In this document: one piece after another, positions 1 through 5,945 of the stretch
Layout of the letters: each line of letters opens with the position of its first letter
Position numbering within the stretch: the stretch's first letter is position 1
Source of the DNA: Actinomycetes bacterium
GTDB taxonomy: Bacteria > Actinomycetota > Actinomycetes > Actinomycetales > Cellulomonadaceae
DNA length: 8,662 nucleotides
Assembly (NCBI GenBank): GCA_023425905.1
Contig: JAFABT010000310.1
Location: forward strand, 1 to 8,662
Direction of reading: 5' to 3'
Program-made: the position numbers and the translations under genes
The notes under the pieces: generated by a model
Told to the model about the DNA's origin: nothing
The model's database searches: none
Seen by the model: only the letters and a program-made list of their open reading frames with translations

Positions 1-254
1 GGGGCGACTCCTTCGAGGGTGAGCCGCCTCATGGCGAGCAGCCTGTCGACGTCGTCCGGGACGTAGCGCCGATGGGCGCCGGCCGAGTGGGAGGACGGAC
101 CGAGGCCGTAGCGCCGGTCCCAGGTCCGCAGGGTCGCAGGGGCGACTCCGAGGAGACGCGCGACCGCGGCGACGGTGAGCGCGGGCCCGTGCTCCCGCTC
201 GTCGCCGGGGGCGGGAGCGCCGGGCCGCTCGTTCTCGGGGGGGACGACCGACAT
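1..254 (-). CDS. MerR-family transcriptional regulator, N-terminal part (cut by window edge)
   Basis: The visible 84 residues start at an ATG (254-252) and run off the window. After a Pro/Glu-rich disordered tail (about residues 1-25) comes a winged helix-turn-helix of MerR type: TVAAVARLLGVAPATLRTW at 27-45, RRYGL at 47-51, and the wing signature AGAHRRY at 58-64, followed by DDVDRLLAMRRLTLEGV. The sequence resembles the DNA-binding half of CarH/LitR-like MerR proteins more than the short protein BldC, because it continues past the wing into a further helix. The effector domain lies outside the window, so the ligand is unknown. The gene is divergent from the whiB-type gene and could regulate it or itself (inference). 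There is no Shine-Dalgarno before the ATG; a -10-like box six bases upstream suggests a leaderless message. Confidence 0.85.
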   Translation of the reverse strand, partial: MSVVPPENERPGAPAPGDEREHGPALTVAAVARLLGVAPATLRTWDRRYGLGPSSHSAGAHRRYVPDDVDRLLAMRRLTLEGVA

Positions 255-260
255 GACTCG

Positions 261-266
261 ATTGTG
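261..266 (-). promoter_or_regulatory. Candidate -10 box for leaderless merR-type mRNA
   Basis: On the minus strand CACAAT is followed by six bases and then the ATG at 254. This would place the transcription start on the A of the start codon. No Shine-Dalgarno is present, which agrees with a leaderless start. The -35 region (CTGGCG at 17-base spacing, 289-284) is poor. Confidence 0.4.
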
Positions 267-441
267 CCAGGGGCCTCCGAGCGCGCCAGCAGGACGCGTC
301 AAGGTTCACCCAGCGCCCACGTCGTTGACACGGTTCACCACTGGTCGTGCCTGGTTTGTCCGTATTTGGGATTATCCAGGCGCAGGCCTGCTGTCAGCAC
401 CCCTCCGCCGAGGGCATCACGAACGTGTCACAAAGAGGGGC

Positions 442-470
442 TTGAACAACTTCTGGCGCGGTTGTACTGT
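442..470 (+). promoter_or_regulatory. Sigma70-like promoter of the whiB-type gene
   Basis: TTGAAC (442-447) and TACTGT (465-470) are separated by exactly 17 bases. They match the -35 consensus at 5 of 6 positions and the TANNNT -10 pattern. The predicted start near 477 gives a leader of about 144 bases before the whiB ATG. It is the best promoter-like pair in this intergenic region. Confidence 0.55.
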
Positions 471-620
471 TGGGCACGGCCGGTCACGAAACCGCCCATA
501 CCCGTACCGATGAGGACGACCACTCCTCTTCAGGGACGAGAGGGCGCAGACGGAACCGGAACGGACAACGGAACACCACGACTGCCCAGCACGTTGGCAC
601 ACGACGCGACGGAGGACATC

Positions 621-911
621 ATGGCGGAGATCTCACGGCTTCCCGGCCCGGTGATGGATCTGTGGGAGTGGCAGTTCGAGGGAGCGTGCCGGGAGGCCGA
701 CCCCACGCTGTTCTTCCACCCCGAGGGTGAGCGCGGCTCCGCTCGTCGCCGTCGGGCCGAGGCGGCCAAGGCGATCTGCGCCACGTGCCCCGTCCTCGTT
801 CAGTGCCGTGAGCAGTCGCTCTCGGTCCGCGAACCTTACGGCGTGTGGGGCGGACTCTCCGAGGACGAGCGCTCCGCGATCCTCACGAACCCGATGCGCC
901 GCGCCGGCTGA
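621..911 (+). CDS. whiB3: WhiB3/WhiD-type iron-sulfur transcriptional regulator
   Basis: This 96-residue protein is a Wbl-family regulator. Four cysteines, C23, C53, C56 and C62 (C-x29-C-x2-C-x5-C), should bind a [4Fe-4S] cluster, and GVWGG at 74-78 is the family turn, followed by a short basic tail. The N-terminal LPGPVMDLWEWQ (7-18) and the FFHPEGERG stretch (31-39) match the WhiB3/WhiD subgroup rather than WhiB1 or WhiB2. Family members bind the sigma-A C-terminal region and sense NO/redox state or act in late differentiation (known for M. tuberculosis WhiB3 and Streptomyces WhiD). The start at 621 is chosen because GGAGG (611-615) sits five bases before it. The frame is open far upstream, and an in-frame ATG at 510 would give 133 residues but lacks a ribosome site and would add low-complexity sequence. 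It converges with groES. Confidence 0.93.
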   Translation: MAEISRLPGPVMDLWEWQFEGACREADPTLFFHPEGERGSARRRRAEAAKAICATCPVLVQCREQSLSVREPYGVWGGLSEDERSAILTNPMRRAG

Positions 912-958
912 CCGGCTCGCGTCAGCACCGGCGTGCATCGCCACGGTGCCAGGTACGA

Positions 959-992
959 CGAAAGGGCCCGACCGGGAGGTCGGGCCCTTTCG
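959..992. terminator. Bidirectional hairpin terminator between whiB and groES
   Basis: A perfect 15-bp inverted repeat (959-973 with 978-992) encloses a 4-base loop (GGGA). The stem core is GGGCCCGACC, and its arms end in AAA/TTT, giving a short T run on either strand. It lies 47 bases after the whiB stop and 34 bases after the groES stop, so it can end both convergent transcripts. The U tract is short, as is common in high-GC actinobacteria. Confidence 0.85.
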
Positions 993-1026
993 CGTGTCCC
1001 GCGTCGCGGGACGATGACGCAGTCGT

Positions 1027-1323
1027 TCAGCTGACGACGATCGCGAGGATGTCGCGCGCGGAGAGGATGAGGTACTCCTCGCCCGCGTACTTGACCTCGG
1101 TGCCGCCGTACTTCGAGTAGATGACCTTGTCGCCCACGGCGACGTCCAGCGGGACGCGGTTGCCGTTGTCGTCGACACGGCCCGGGCCCACGGCCAGGAC
1201 TTCGCCCTCCTGCGGCTTCTCCTTGGCGGAGTCCGGGATGACGAGACCGGAGGCGGTGGTCTGCTCCGCCTCGAGCGCCTTGACGACGATGCGGTCCTCG
1301 AGCGGCTTGATGGAGACCGACAC
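1027..1323 (-). CDS. groES: Co-chaperonin GroES (Hsp10)
   Basis: This 98-residue protein is the lid of the GroEL-GroES folding chamber in the cytoplasm. SVSIKPLEDRIVVKALEAE (2-20) is the typical N-terminal strand, the mobile loop that docks on GroEL spans roughly 18-34 and includes GLVIPD (26-31), GEVLAVGPGRVDDNG (40-54) leads into the roof region, and the C-terminal YLILSARDILAIV is standard. Length is normal. The start is GTG at 1323, six bases after GGGGAGG (1336-1330); a longer reading to 1416 would add non-family sequence. Expression is probably under HrcA through the CIRCE at 1478-1504. No groEL follows: the gene ends at the terminator and then whiB, so it appears monocistronic and must work with a GroEL encoded elsewhere. 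Confidence 0.97.
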   Translation of the reverse strand: MSVSIKPLEDRIVVKALEAEQTTASGLVIPDSAKEKPQEGEVLAVGPGRVDDNGNRVPLDVAVGDKVIYSKYGGTEVKYAGEEYLILSARDILAIVVS

Positions 1324-1463
1324 TGCGGACCTCCCCTTCGCGTGTGTGAGTGGTGAGATGTTCTGAGGAGCGTCACGAGATCCGGGCGTCGTCGCGGTGC
1401 CGACCGGACCCTGCAACGCAGGCGGTGCGCGATGAAGGGGTCCCTCACCGAGCGCCGCCTCCG

Positions 1464-1492
1464 ATTCTAGGCACGTGTTAGCACTCGATCAA
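1464..1492 (-). promoter_or_regulatory. groES promoter (-35 inside CIRCE)
   Basis: On the minus strand TTGATC (1492-1487) and TAGAAT (1469-1464) are spaced by exactly 17 bases, matching the housekeeping consensus at 4/6 and 5/6 positions. The predicted start is near 1457, giving a leader of about 130 bases to the GTG at 1323. The -35 box lies in the CIRCE spacer, so bound HrcA should block RNA polymerase. Confidence 0.75.
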
Positions 1493-1504
1493 GGCGAGTG
1501 CCAG
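1478..1504. promoter_or_regulatory. CIRCE operator (HrcA-binding inverted repeat)
   Basis: TTAGCACTC, nine bases, then GAGTGCCAG fits the CIRCE pattern TTAGCACTC-N9-GAGTGCTAA. One 9-base arm is exact; the other differs at two positions. The element overlaps the groES -35 box and lies 49 bases before the start of the divergent methyltransferase gene. HrcA is known to repress groESL through CIRCE and to release it on heat shock. Confidence 0.93.
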
Positions 1505-1553
1505 CCTCGTGCCGGGGCGCCGCCCGTGAGCCGGCCGTGGGAGGATCGCCGCC

Positions 1554-2768
1554 ATGGACCCCGAGGCGCTCACGCACCTGCTCAGCCCGACGGGGTGGAC
1601 GCTCCTGGGCTCGCTCCCCCCGTACGACCCAGCGGTCGCCGACCGGATCTCCGACCGTCTGCGCAAAGAGGGCTTCGAGCCGGCACTCGTCGCGGCAGTC
1701 CTCACCCAGTCTCGGCTGCGCACCAAGGCGCGCGCCAAGCTCGCGGACTTCGCCGACGGGATGCTCTTCACGCCAGAAGGGCTCGAGCAGGCGACCCGGC
1801 TCGTCGTCGCCGCCCGGCACGCGCAGCGCTACCGCGACGCGGGCGCGACCAAGGTCGCCGACCTCACGTGCGGCCTCGGCGTCGACTCGCTCGCGTTCGC
1901 GGGCGTCGGCCTCAGCGTCCTCGCGGTCGAGATCGACGAGCTCACGGCGGCGCTCGCCACGGTCAACCTGCGCCACTTCCCCGACGCCGAGGTGCAGCAC
2001 GCCGACTCCCTCGCCGTCGACCTCGAGCACCAGGGCGTCGACGCCCTGTTCGCCGACCCGGCGCGCCGCACCCGCTCGGGCGCCCGCCGCCACGACCCCA
2101 GCGCCTACTCGCCCTCGCTCGACGCCGTCCTCGCCCTCCGCGAGCGCATCCCCGCCCTCGGCGTCAAGGTCGGGCCTGGGATCCCGCACCGCGACCTGCC
2201 CGCCGACGCCGAGGCCCAGTGGGTCTCCGTCGACGGGGACGTCGTCGAGGCGGGCCTCTGGTTCGGGCCGCTCGCCCCCGAGGGCCCCGGCCGGAGCGCC
2301 CTCGTCCTGGCCACCCGCACCACCGACGGGGCCGACGTCACCGCCCATGAGATCCGCGGCACCGGGACGACGCCGCGCCTGGCGCCGTCCGGACCGCTCG
2401 GCGGCTACCTCTCCGAGCCGGACGGTGCGGTCATCCGCTCCGGGCTCGTCGCGGAGGTCGCCGATCGCGTCGGCGGGCGGCTCGTCGACCCGTCGATCGC
2501 CTATGTGACGACCGACGAACGTCCGAGCGACCCGCTCCTCACGACCTACCGCGTCCTCGACGACCTCCCCTTCGGCGTGAAGCGGCTCCGCGCCTACCTG
2601 CGCGACCACGACGTGGGCCGGGTGACCATCAAGAAGCGCGGCACGGCCGTCGTCCCCGAAGAGCTCCGGGGCCGGCTCGCGCTCAAGGGTGCCGCGGAGG
2701 CCACCGTCGTGTTGACTCGTGTCGCGGGGGCGCAGCGCGCCCTCGTCGTCGAGCCGGTCTCCCCATGA
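1554..2768 (+). CDS. Class I SAM-dependent methyltransferase with THUMP-like C-terminal domain
   Basis: This 404-residue protein has a helical N-terminal region (about 1-95) and a Rossmann methyltransferase core. Motif I is VADLTCGLGVDSLAF (101-115), AVEID (124-128) is the acidic ribose-binding position, and ADPARR (167-172) sits where DPPY-type motif IV is found. The end, from about residue 328 (TYRVLDDLPFGVKRLRAYLR, then VGRVTIKKRGT), matches the THUMP-like domain found at the C terminus of this actinobacterial family. It probably methylates RNA, but the substrate is unknown and an unusual target is possible. GGGAGGA (1539-1545) sits eight bases before the ATG. It is divergent from groES and followed after 69 bases by the ligase gene, with which it probably forms an operon. 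Confidence 0.85.
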   Translation: MDPEALTHLLSPTGWTLLGSLPPYDPAVADRISDRLRKEGFEPALVAAVLTQSRLRTKARAKLADFADGMLFTPEGLEQATRLVVAARHAQRYRDAGATKVADLTCGLGVDSLAFAGVGLSVLAVEIDELTAALATVNLRHFPDAEVQHADSLAVDLEHQGVDALFADPARRTRSGARRHDPSAYSPSLDAVLALRERIPALGVKVGPGIPHRDLPADAEAQWVSVDGDVVEAGLWFGPLAPEGPGRSALVLATRTTDGADVTAHEIRGTGTTPRLAPSGPLGGYLSEPDGAVIRSGLVAEVADRVGGRLVDPSIAYVTTDERPSDPLLTTYRVLDDLPFGVKRLRAYLRDHDVGRVTIKKRGTAVVPEELRGRLALKGAAEATVVLTRVAGAQRALVVEPVSP

Positions 2769-2836
2769 CGGAACGACACCCCGCGACCCGCACCGGCGCA
2801 CCCGTGGCGGCCGCCCGGACGAGAAGGAGCAGCTGA
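2765..2836 (+). other. Possible 23-codon coupling ORF between methyltransferase and ligase genes
   Basis: An ATG overlaps the methyltransferase stop as ATGA (2765-2768). The frame encodes 23 residues (MTERHPATRTGAPVAAARTR, then RSS) and stops at TGA 2834-2836, one base before the ligase GTG. The ligase ribosome site lies inside its last codons, which include AGA and AGG, rare in this kind of genome. It has no ribosome site of its own, so translation would depend on ribosomes finishing the upstream gene. It may be a translational-coupling device or chance; the peptide has no recognisable family. Confidence 0.25.
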
Positions 2837-2837
2837 C

Positions 2838-3974
2838 GTGCAGATCCCCTTCGCACACTCGGCACGGTCAAGCCTCGGGATCGAGTGGGAACTCGCCCTC
2901 GTCGACAAGGACTCCGGCGACCTTCGCCAGGTCGCGCAGACGATCCTCGACGCCGTGCAGCCCGTCCACGGCGGGGAGCACCCCTCGATCCGGCAGGAGC
3001 TCCTCCTCAACACGATCGAGATCGTCTCGGGCGTGTGCTCGACGGTCGCAGAGGCCACCGCCGACCTCGAACGGGCGATCGAGGAGGTGCGCGCCGTCAC
3101 CGACCCGCTGCGCGTCGAGCTCATGTGCGCGGGCACCCACCCGTTCGCCCGGTGGACCCAGCAGAAGGTCACCGACAAGGAGCGGTACGCGACCCTCATC
3201 GACCGCACGCAGTGGTGGGGGCGGCAGATGCTCATCTACGGGGTCCACGTCCACGTCGGGATCGAGGACCGCGCGAAGGTGCTGCCGATCCTGCGGGCGA
3301 TGCACACGTGCTTCGCGCACCTGCAGTCGATGTCCGCGTCGAGCCCGTTCTGGGGCGGCAAGGACACCGGCTACGCGTCGAACCGGGCGCTCATGTTCCA
3401 GCAGCTGCCCACCGCAGGACTGGGTTTCCAGTTCGAGGAGTGGAGCCAGCTCGAGGGCTACGTCGCGGACATGATCCACACCGGCGTCATCGACCAGTTC
3501 GACGAGGTGCGCTGGGACATCCGCCCCTCACCGCGCTTCGGCACCCTCGAGATGCGCATCTGCGACGGCGCGAGCAACATCACCGAGGTCGCGGCCTTCG
3601 CCGCCCTCACCCACTGCCTCGTCGAGCACTTCTCCACGATGCTCGACGAGGGCAAGACGCTCCCCACGCTCCCGCCGTGGTTCCTTCAGGAGAACAAGTG
3701 GCGCTCGGCCCGTTACGGGCTCGACGCGATCATCATCACGAACAGCGCCGGCGACGAGCAGCTCGTCACCGACTCGCTGCTCGCGCTGCTCGAGACCCTC
3801 GCGCCGGTCGCCGCGCGCCTCGGCTGCGAGGCCGAGCTCGACGGCGTCCGGACGATCCTGCGGCGTGGCGCCGGCTACCAGCGGCAGCGTGCGGTGGCCC
3901 GCCGCAGCGGCGGGGAGCTCGACGCCGTCGTCGCTTCGCTCGTCAACGAGATGCGGGCGGGGCGTCCGCTCTAG
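2838..3974 (+). CDS. ybdK: Glutamate--cysteine ligase, YbdK/GCS2 type carboxylate-amine ligase
   Basis: This 378-residue protein is a full-length member of the YbdK-type glutamate--cysteine ligase family, which makes an ATP-dependent amide bond between a carboxylate (glutamate) and an amine (cysteine). Family signatures include GIEWEL (14-19), RQELLLNTIEIVSG (52-65), GTHPF (99-103), GVHVHVG (135-141), DIRPSPRFGTLEMRICD (227-243) and ENKWRSARYGLDA (285-297). Acidic and His residues in these motifs form the ATP/metal site. The start is GTG at 2838 with AAGGAG (2824-2829) eight bases before it. Most actinobacteria use mycothiol rather than glutathione, and E. coli YbdK has only weak ligase activity, so the true product is uncertain; another gamma-glutamyl amide is possible. 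It probably shares a transcript with the methyltransferase. Confidence 0.9.
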   Translation: MQIPFAHSARSSLGIEWELALVDKDSGDLRQVAQTILDAVQPVHGGEHPSIRQELLLNTIEIVSGVCSTVAEATADLERAIEEVRAVTDPLRVELMCAGTHPFARWTQQKVTDKERYATLIDRTQWWGRQMLIYGVHVHVGIEDRAKVLPILRAMHTCFAHLQSMSASSPFWGGKDTGYASNRALMFQQLPTAGLGFQFEEWSQLEGYVADMIHTGVIDQFDEVRWDIRPSPRFGTLEMRICDGASNITEVAAFAALTHCLVEHFSTMLDEGKTLPTLPPWFLQENKWRSARYGLDAIIITNSAGDEQLVTDSLLALLETLAPVAARLGCEAELDGVRTILRRGAGYQRQRAVARRSGGELDAVVASLVNEMRAGRPL

Positions 3975-4029
3975 CGTCCGGCGGGCGACACGACGTGGAC
4001 AGGACTTCCCCCGCAGGGCTCCGACCTGC

Positions 4030-4042
4030 CACGCTGTGCCCA
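4030..4042 (+). promoter_or_regulatory. Candidate -10 box for a leaderless small-protein mRNA
   Basis: CACGCT (4030-4035) is followed by six bases and the ATG at 4042. There is no good Shine-Dalgarno before this ATG. A TGGACA at 3996-4001 resembles a -35 box but is 28 bases away, too far for a normal pair. Read-through from the ligase gene 67 bases upstream is the alternative. Confidence 0.3.
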
Positions 4043-4272
4043 TGACCGACGCTACCACGCCCGATGCAGCGCGCCCTGCGCACGGCTCGCGCGTCCGCGG
4101 CGGGGCGCTCGTCGTCGGGTCGGTGGCCCTGGGCATCGGCGTCGCGCTCGCCCTAGGACCCGCGCGGGGCGTCGACGTGGCCGCGCTCTTCGAAGGGCTC
4201 GACGCCTCCGCGACCGGCCGCCTCGTGCGCGGCGCCCTCGCGATCGTCGACCAGCTCGTCATCCGGTTCTGA
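4042..4272 (+). CDS. Small hypothetical protein with one membrane segment
   Basis: I do not recognise this 76-residue protein. It has a polar, positively ended N terminus (1-20, with R11, R17 and R19), one hydrophobic Gly/Ala/Val/Leu segment at about 20-39 (GALVVGSVALGIGVALALGP), and a tail of about 37 residues ending in VRGALAIVDQLVIRF, which could form an amphipathic helix. The positive-inside rule suggests the N terminus is in the cytoplasm. Codon use is like that of the neighbours and the reading frame is clean. The frame is also open upstream to 3865, but that part overlaps the ligase gene, and the ATG at 4042 gives the natural start. The gene converges with tsaD; function unknown. Confidence 0.65.
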   Translation: MTDATTPDAARPAHGSRVRGGALVVGSVALGIGVALALGPARGVDVAALFEGLDASATGRLVRGALAIVDQLVIRF

Positions 4273-4324
4273 CCCGGCAGGGGCCGGTCACGCCCAGCGC
4301 GGGCGGGCGGGGCGACCAGAGCAG

Positions 4325-5392
4325 CTAGAGCAGGACCGTCTCGAGCGGCATCGAGGAGTCGACCGGGAGGTCGAGCGGGGAGTCACCCAGCCCGCGCCGC
4401 ACGACCGCCGCCCCGAGGGCAGCGATCATCGCCCCGTTGTCCGTGCAGTACCGGATCGGGGGAATGCGGAGCTCGATGCCGGCCTCGGCGCAGCGCACCG
4501 CGGCGAGGTCCCGGAGCTGGGAGTTCGCCGAGAAACCCCCGCCGACGACGAGCGTCCGCACGCCGTGCCGCTCGCAGGCCGCGATCGTCTTGGCGGTGAG
4601 GACGTCGGCGACGGCGTCGGCGAACGACGCCGCGACGTCGGTGAGCGGGATCTCCTCGCCCGCGTCCTCCCTCGTCTCGACCCACCGGGCGACGGCGGTC
4701 TTGAGACCGGAGAAGGAGAAGTCGTACGCGTGGTCCTTCTGGTCCTTCGCGGCCGTGAGGCCACGCGGGAAGCGGATCGCGGTCCGGTCCCCCTCGCGGG
4801 CGAGGCGGTCGATGTGTGGCCCTCCCGGGTAGGGCAGGCCGAGCAGGCGCCCGACCTTGTCGAAGGCCTCGCCGGCGGCGTCGTCAAGCGTCGACCCGAG
4901 CTCGTGGACCCCCGTGACGATGTCATCGACGAGGAGGAGCGACGAGTGACCGCCCGAGACGACGAGCGCGACGAACCGCTCCGGGAACAGTCCGTGGACG
5001 AGCTCGTCGACCGCGGCGTGGCCGATGACGTGGTTGACGCCGAGGAGTGGCTTGCCGAGCGCGAGGGACAGCGCCTTGGCAGCGCTCGCCCCGACGGTGA
5101 GCGGCCCGACGAGGCCGGGCCCGGCCGTGACGGCGATCGCGTCGACGTCGCCCAGGCCGACGCCCGCCTGCTCGAGCGCGCGGTCGAGGGTCGGGATCAT
5201 CTGCTCGAGGTGGGCGCGCGAGGCGACCTCCGGGATGATGCCGCCGAACCGGGCGTGCTCGTCCATCGAGCTCGCGACGGCGTCGGCGAGCAGCTCAGAC
5301 CGGTCGGGATGCGCCCGCACGAGGGCGACGCCGGTCTCGTCGCACGAGGTCTCGATGCCGAGGACGAGGGGGGCGGCGGACGTGTCGGGCAT
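4325..5392 (-). CDS. tsaD: tRNA N6-adenosine threonylcarbamoyltransferase TsaD
   Basis: This 355-residue Kae1/YgjD/Gcp ASKHA-fold protein moves the threonylcarbamoyl group from threonylcarbamoyl-AMP to A37 of ANN-decoding tRNAs, working with TsaB and TsaE in the cytoplasm. LGIETSCDETG (11-21) is the family start, H121 and H125 in HVIGH are the metal-binding HxxxH pair, SGGHS (146-150) follows, DFSFSGLK (224-231) is highly conserved, and GGGFSAN (284-290) with CTDN (316-319; D318 a metal ligand) completes the site. All key residues are present and the length is normal. It is the last gene of the operon, 34 bases after rimI. There is no clear ribosome site; a TACCCT box six bases before the ATG suggests an extra leaderless promoter. 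Confidence 0.97.
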   Translation of the reverse strand: MPDTSAAPLVLGIETSCDETGVALVRAHPDRSELLADAVASSMDEHARFGGIIPEVASRAHLEQMIPTLDRALEQAGVGLGDVDAIAVTAGPGLVGPLTVGASAAKALSLALGKPLLGVNHVIGHAAVDELVHGLFPERFVALVVSGGHSSLLLVDDIVTGVHELGSTLDDAAGEAFDKVGRLLGLPYPGGPHIDRLAREGDRTAIRFPRGLTAAKDQKDHAYDFSFSGLKTAVARWVETREDAGEEIPLTDVAASFADAVADVLTAKTIAACERHGVRTLVVGGGFSANSQLRDLAAVRCAEAGIELRIPPIRYCTDNGAMIAALGAAVVRRGLGDSPLDLPVDSSMPLETVLL

Positions 5393-5404
5393 GGTCCCAG
5401 GGTA
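5393..5404 (-). promoter_or_regulatory. Candidate internal promoter, leaderless tsaD
   Basis: On the minus strand TACCCT (5404-5399) is followed by GGGACC and then the tsaD ATG at 5392, placing a transcript start on the first base of the codon. CTGACA (5430-5425) is close to a -35 consensus but the 20-base spacing is long. The larger gap before tsaD than at the preceding junctions supports a separate signal here. Confidence 0.4.
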
Positions 5405-5426
5405 GTGGCGGCCGAGGGCGCCGGTG

Positions 5427-5945
5427 TCAGTCGACCTCGGGGACGAGCGCGAGCCGCATCGTCCATGCGTCGACGTCCTCGGGCTGGTAGTACCGCTTGC
5501 GCAGCCCCAGTCGGACGAACCCTGCGGCCTCGTAGAGCCGAAGCGCGGCGTCGTTGTCGACGCGCACCTCGAGGAGCACGCTGCGGGCGCCGAGCATCCG
5601 CGCCTCCGCGACGAGCGCGTCGAGGAGCAGCCTGCCCGTGCCGCGTCCCTGCCGGTCGGGCGCGACGGCGATCGTCATGACCTGGGCGTCGTCGCCGTCG
5701 AACCACAGGCCCGCGTAGCCGATGAGCGTGCCGCGCGCGTCGCGCTCGTCGCGAAGGTCGACGGCCGCGACGTAGAACCGGCCAGGGGCCTGGAGCTCCG
5801 CGGCGAGCAGGCTCCGCGACCAAGCGCTCGCGCCGAAGAGCTCGTCCTCGAGCTCGTGCACCACACCGAGGTCGTCCGGGCCGAGCGGACGCACGGCGAC
5901 GGCGGGCGGCCGGGCCGGCTCGGGTCGCGAGCAGCCCACGCTCAC
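5427..5945 (-). CDS. rimI: Protein N-terminal acetyltransferase RimI (GNAT family)
   Basis: This 172-residue GNAT enzyme transfers acetyl from acetyl-CoA to a protein N-terminal alpha-amine; in E. coli the target is ribosomal protein bS18. AVRPLGPDDLGVVHELEDELFG (split over 17-38) is the N-terminal substrate region, IAVAPDRQGRGTGRLLL (92-108) holds the Q-x-x-G-x-G acetyl-CoA loop (99-104), and LLEVRVDN (124-131) with ALRLYEAAGF (134-143) is typical. E126 and Y138 align in spacing with the catalytic Glu103 and Tyr115 of enteric RimI. The GTG start overlaps the tsaB stop by four bases (GTGA), so the two genes are translationally coupled. An N-terminal extension of about 14 residues is longer than in enteric RimI. 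Mycobacterial homologues acetylate a wider range of N termini. Confidence 0.93.
   Translation of the reverse strand: MSVGCSRPEPARPPAVAVRPLGPDDLGVVHELEDELFGASAWSRSLLAAELQAPGRFYVAAVDLRDERDARGTLIGYAGLWFDGDDAQVMTIAVAPDRQGRGTGRLLLDALVAEARMLGARSVLLEVRVDNDAALRLYEAAGFVRLGLRKRYYQPEDVDAWTMRLALVPEVD

Larger units (their letters stand above)
255..620. other. Divergent intergenic region between merR-type and whiB-type genes
   Basis: These 366 bases hold no convincing separate gene. They contain a candidate leaderless promoter for the MerR gene at the left end, a good sigma70-like promoter for the whiB gene at 442-470, and a leader of roughly 144 bases before the whiB start. The 8-base word GGTTCACC occurs twice in direct orientation (303-310 and 332-339), and an exact TTGACA lies at 325-330 without a clear -10 at normal spacing. 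A short palindrome, CAGGC-GCAG-GCCTG, lies at 377-390. The length and the local drop in G+C fit a regulated promoter region, but no specific operator can be named. Confidence 0.6.

Noticed and set aside
325..330. Exact TTGACA in the divergent intergenic region
   Set aside because: No acceptable -10 box lies 16-19 bases away on the plus strand, so it is not called as a promoter on its own.
377..390. Short palindrome CAGGC-GCAG-GCCTG in the whiB upstream region
   Set aside because: Five-bp stems are frequent by chance in GC-rich DNA and it does not match a known operator.
1467..2858. 463-codon open frame on the minus strand opposite the methyltransferase
   Set aside because: It is antisense to a well-supported family member, its product is a monotonous Arg/Gly/Val/Asp-rich sequence, and long antisense frames are expected when third positions are almost all G or C.
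4271..4289. Weak hairpin after the small membrane protein gene (CCGGC-AGGG-GCCGG)
   Set aside because: It has only five clean base pairs plus a bulge, with no T run on either strand; not enough to call a terminator.
4565..5680. 371-codon open frame on the plus strand opposite tsaD and rimI
   Set aside because: It is antisense to two complete conserved enzymes and has compositionally biased Arg/Asp/Val content without motifs.
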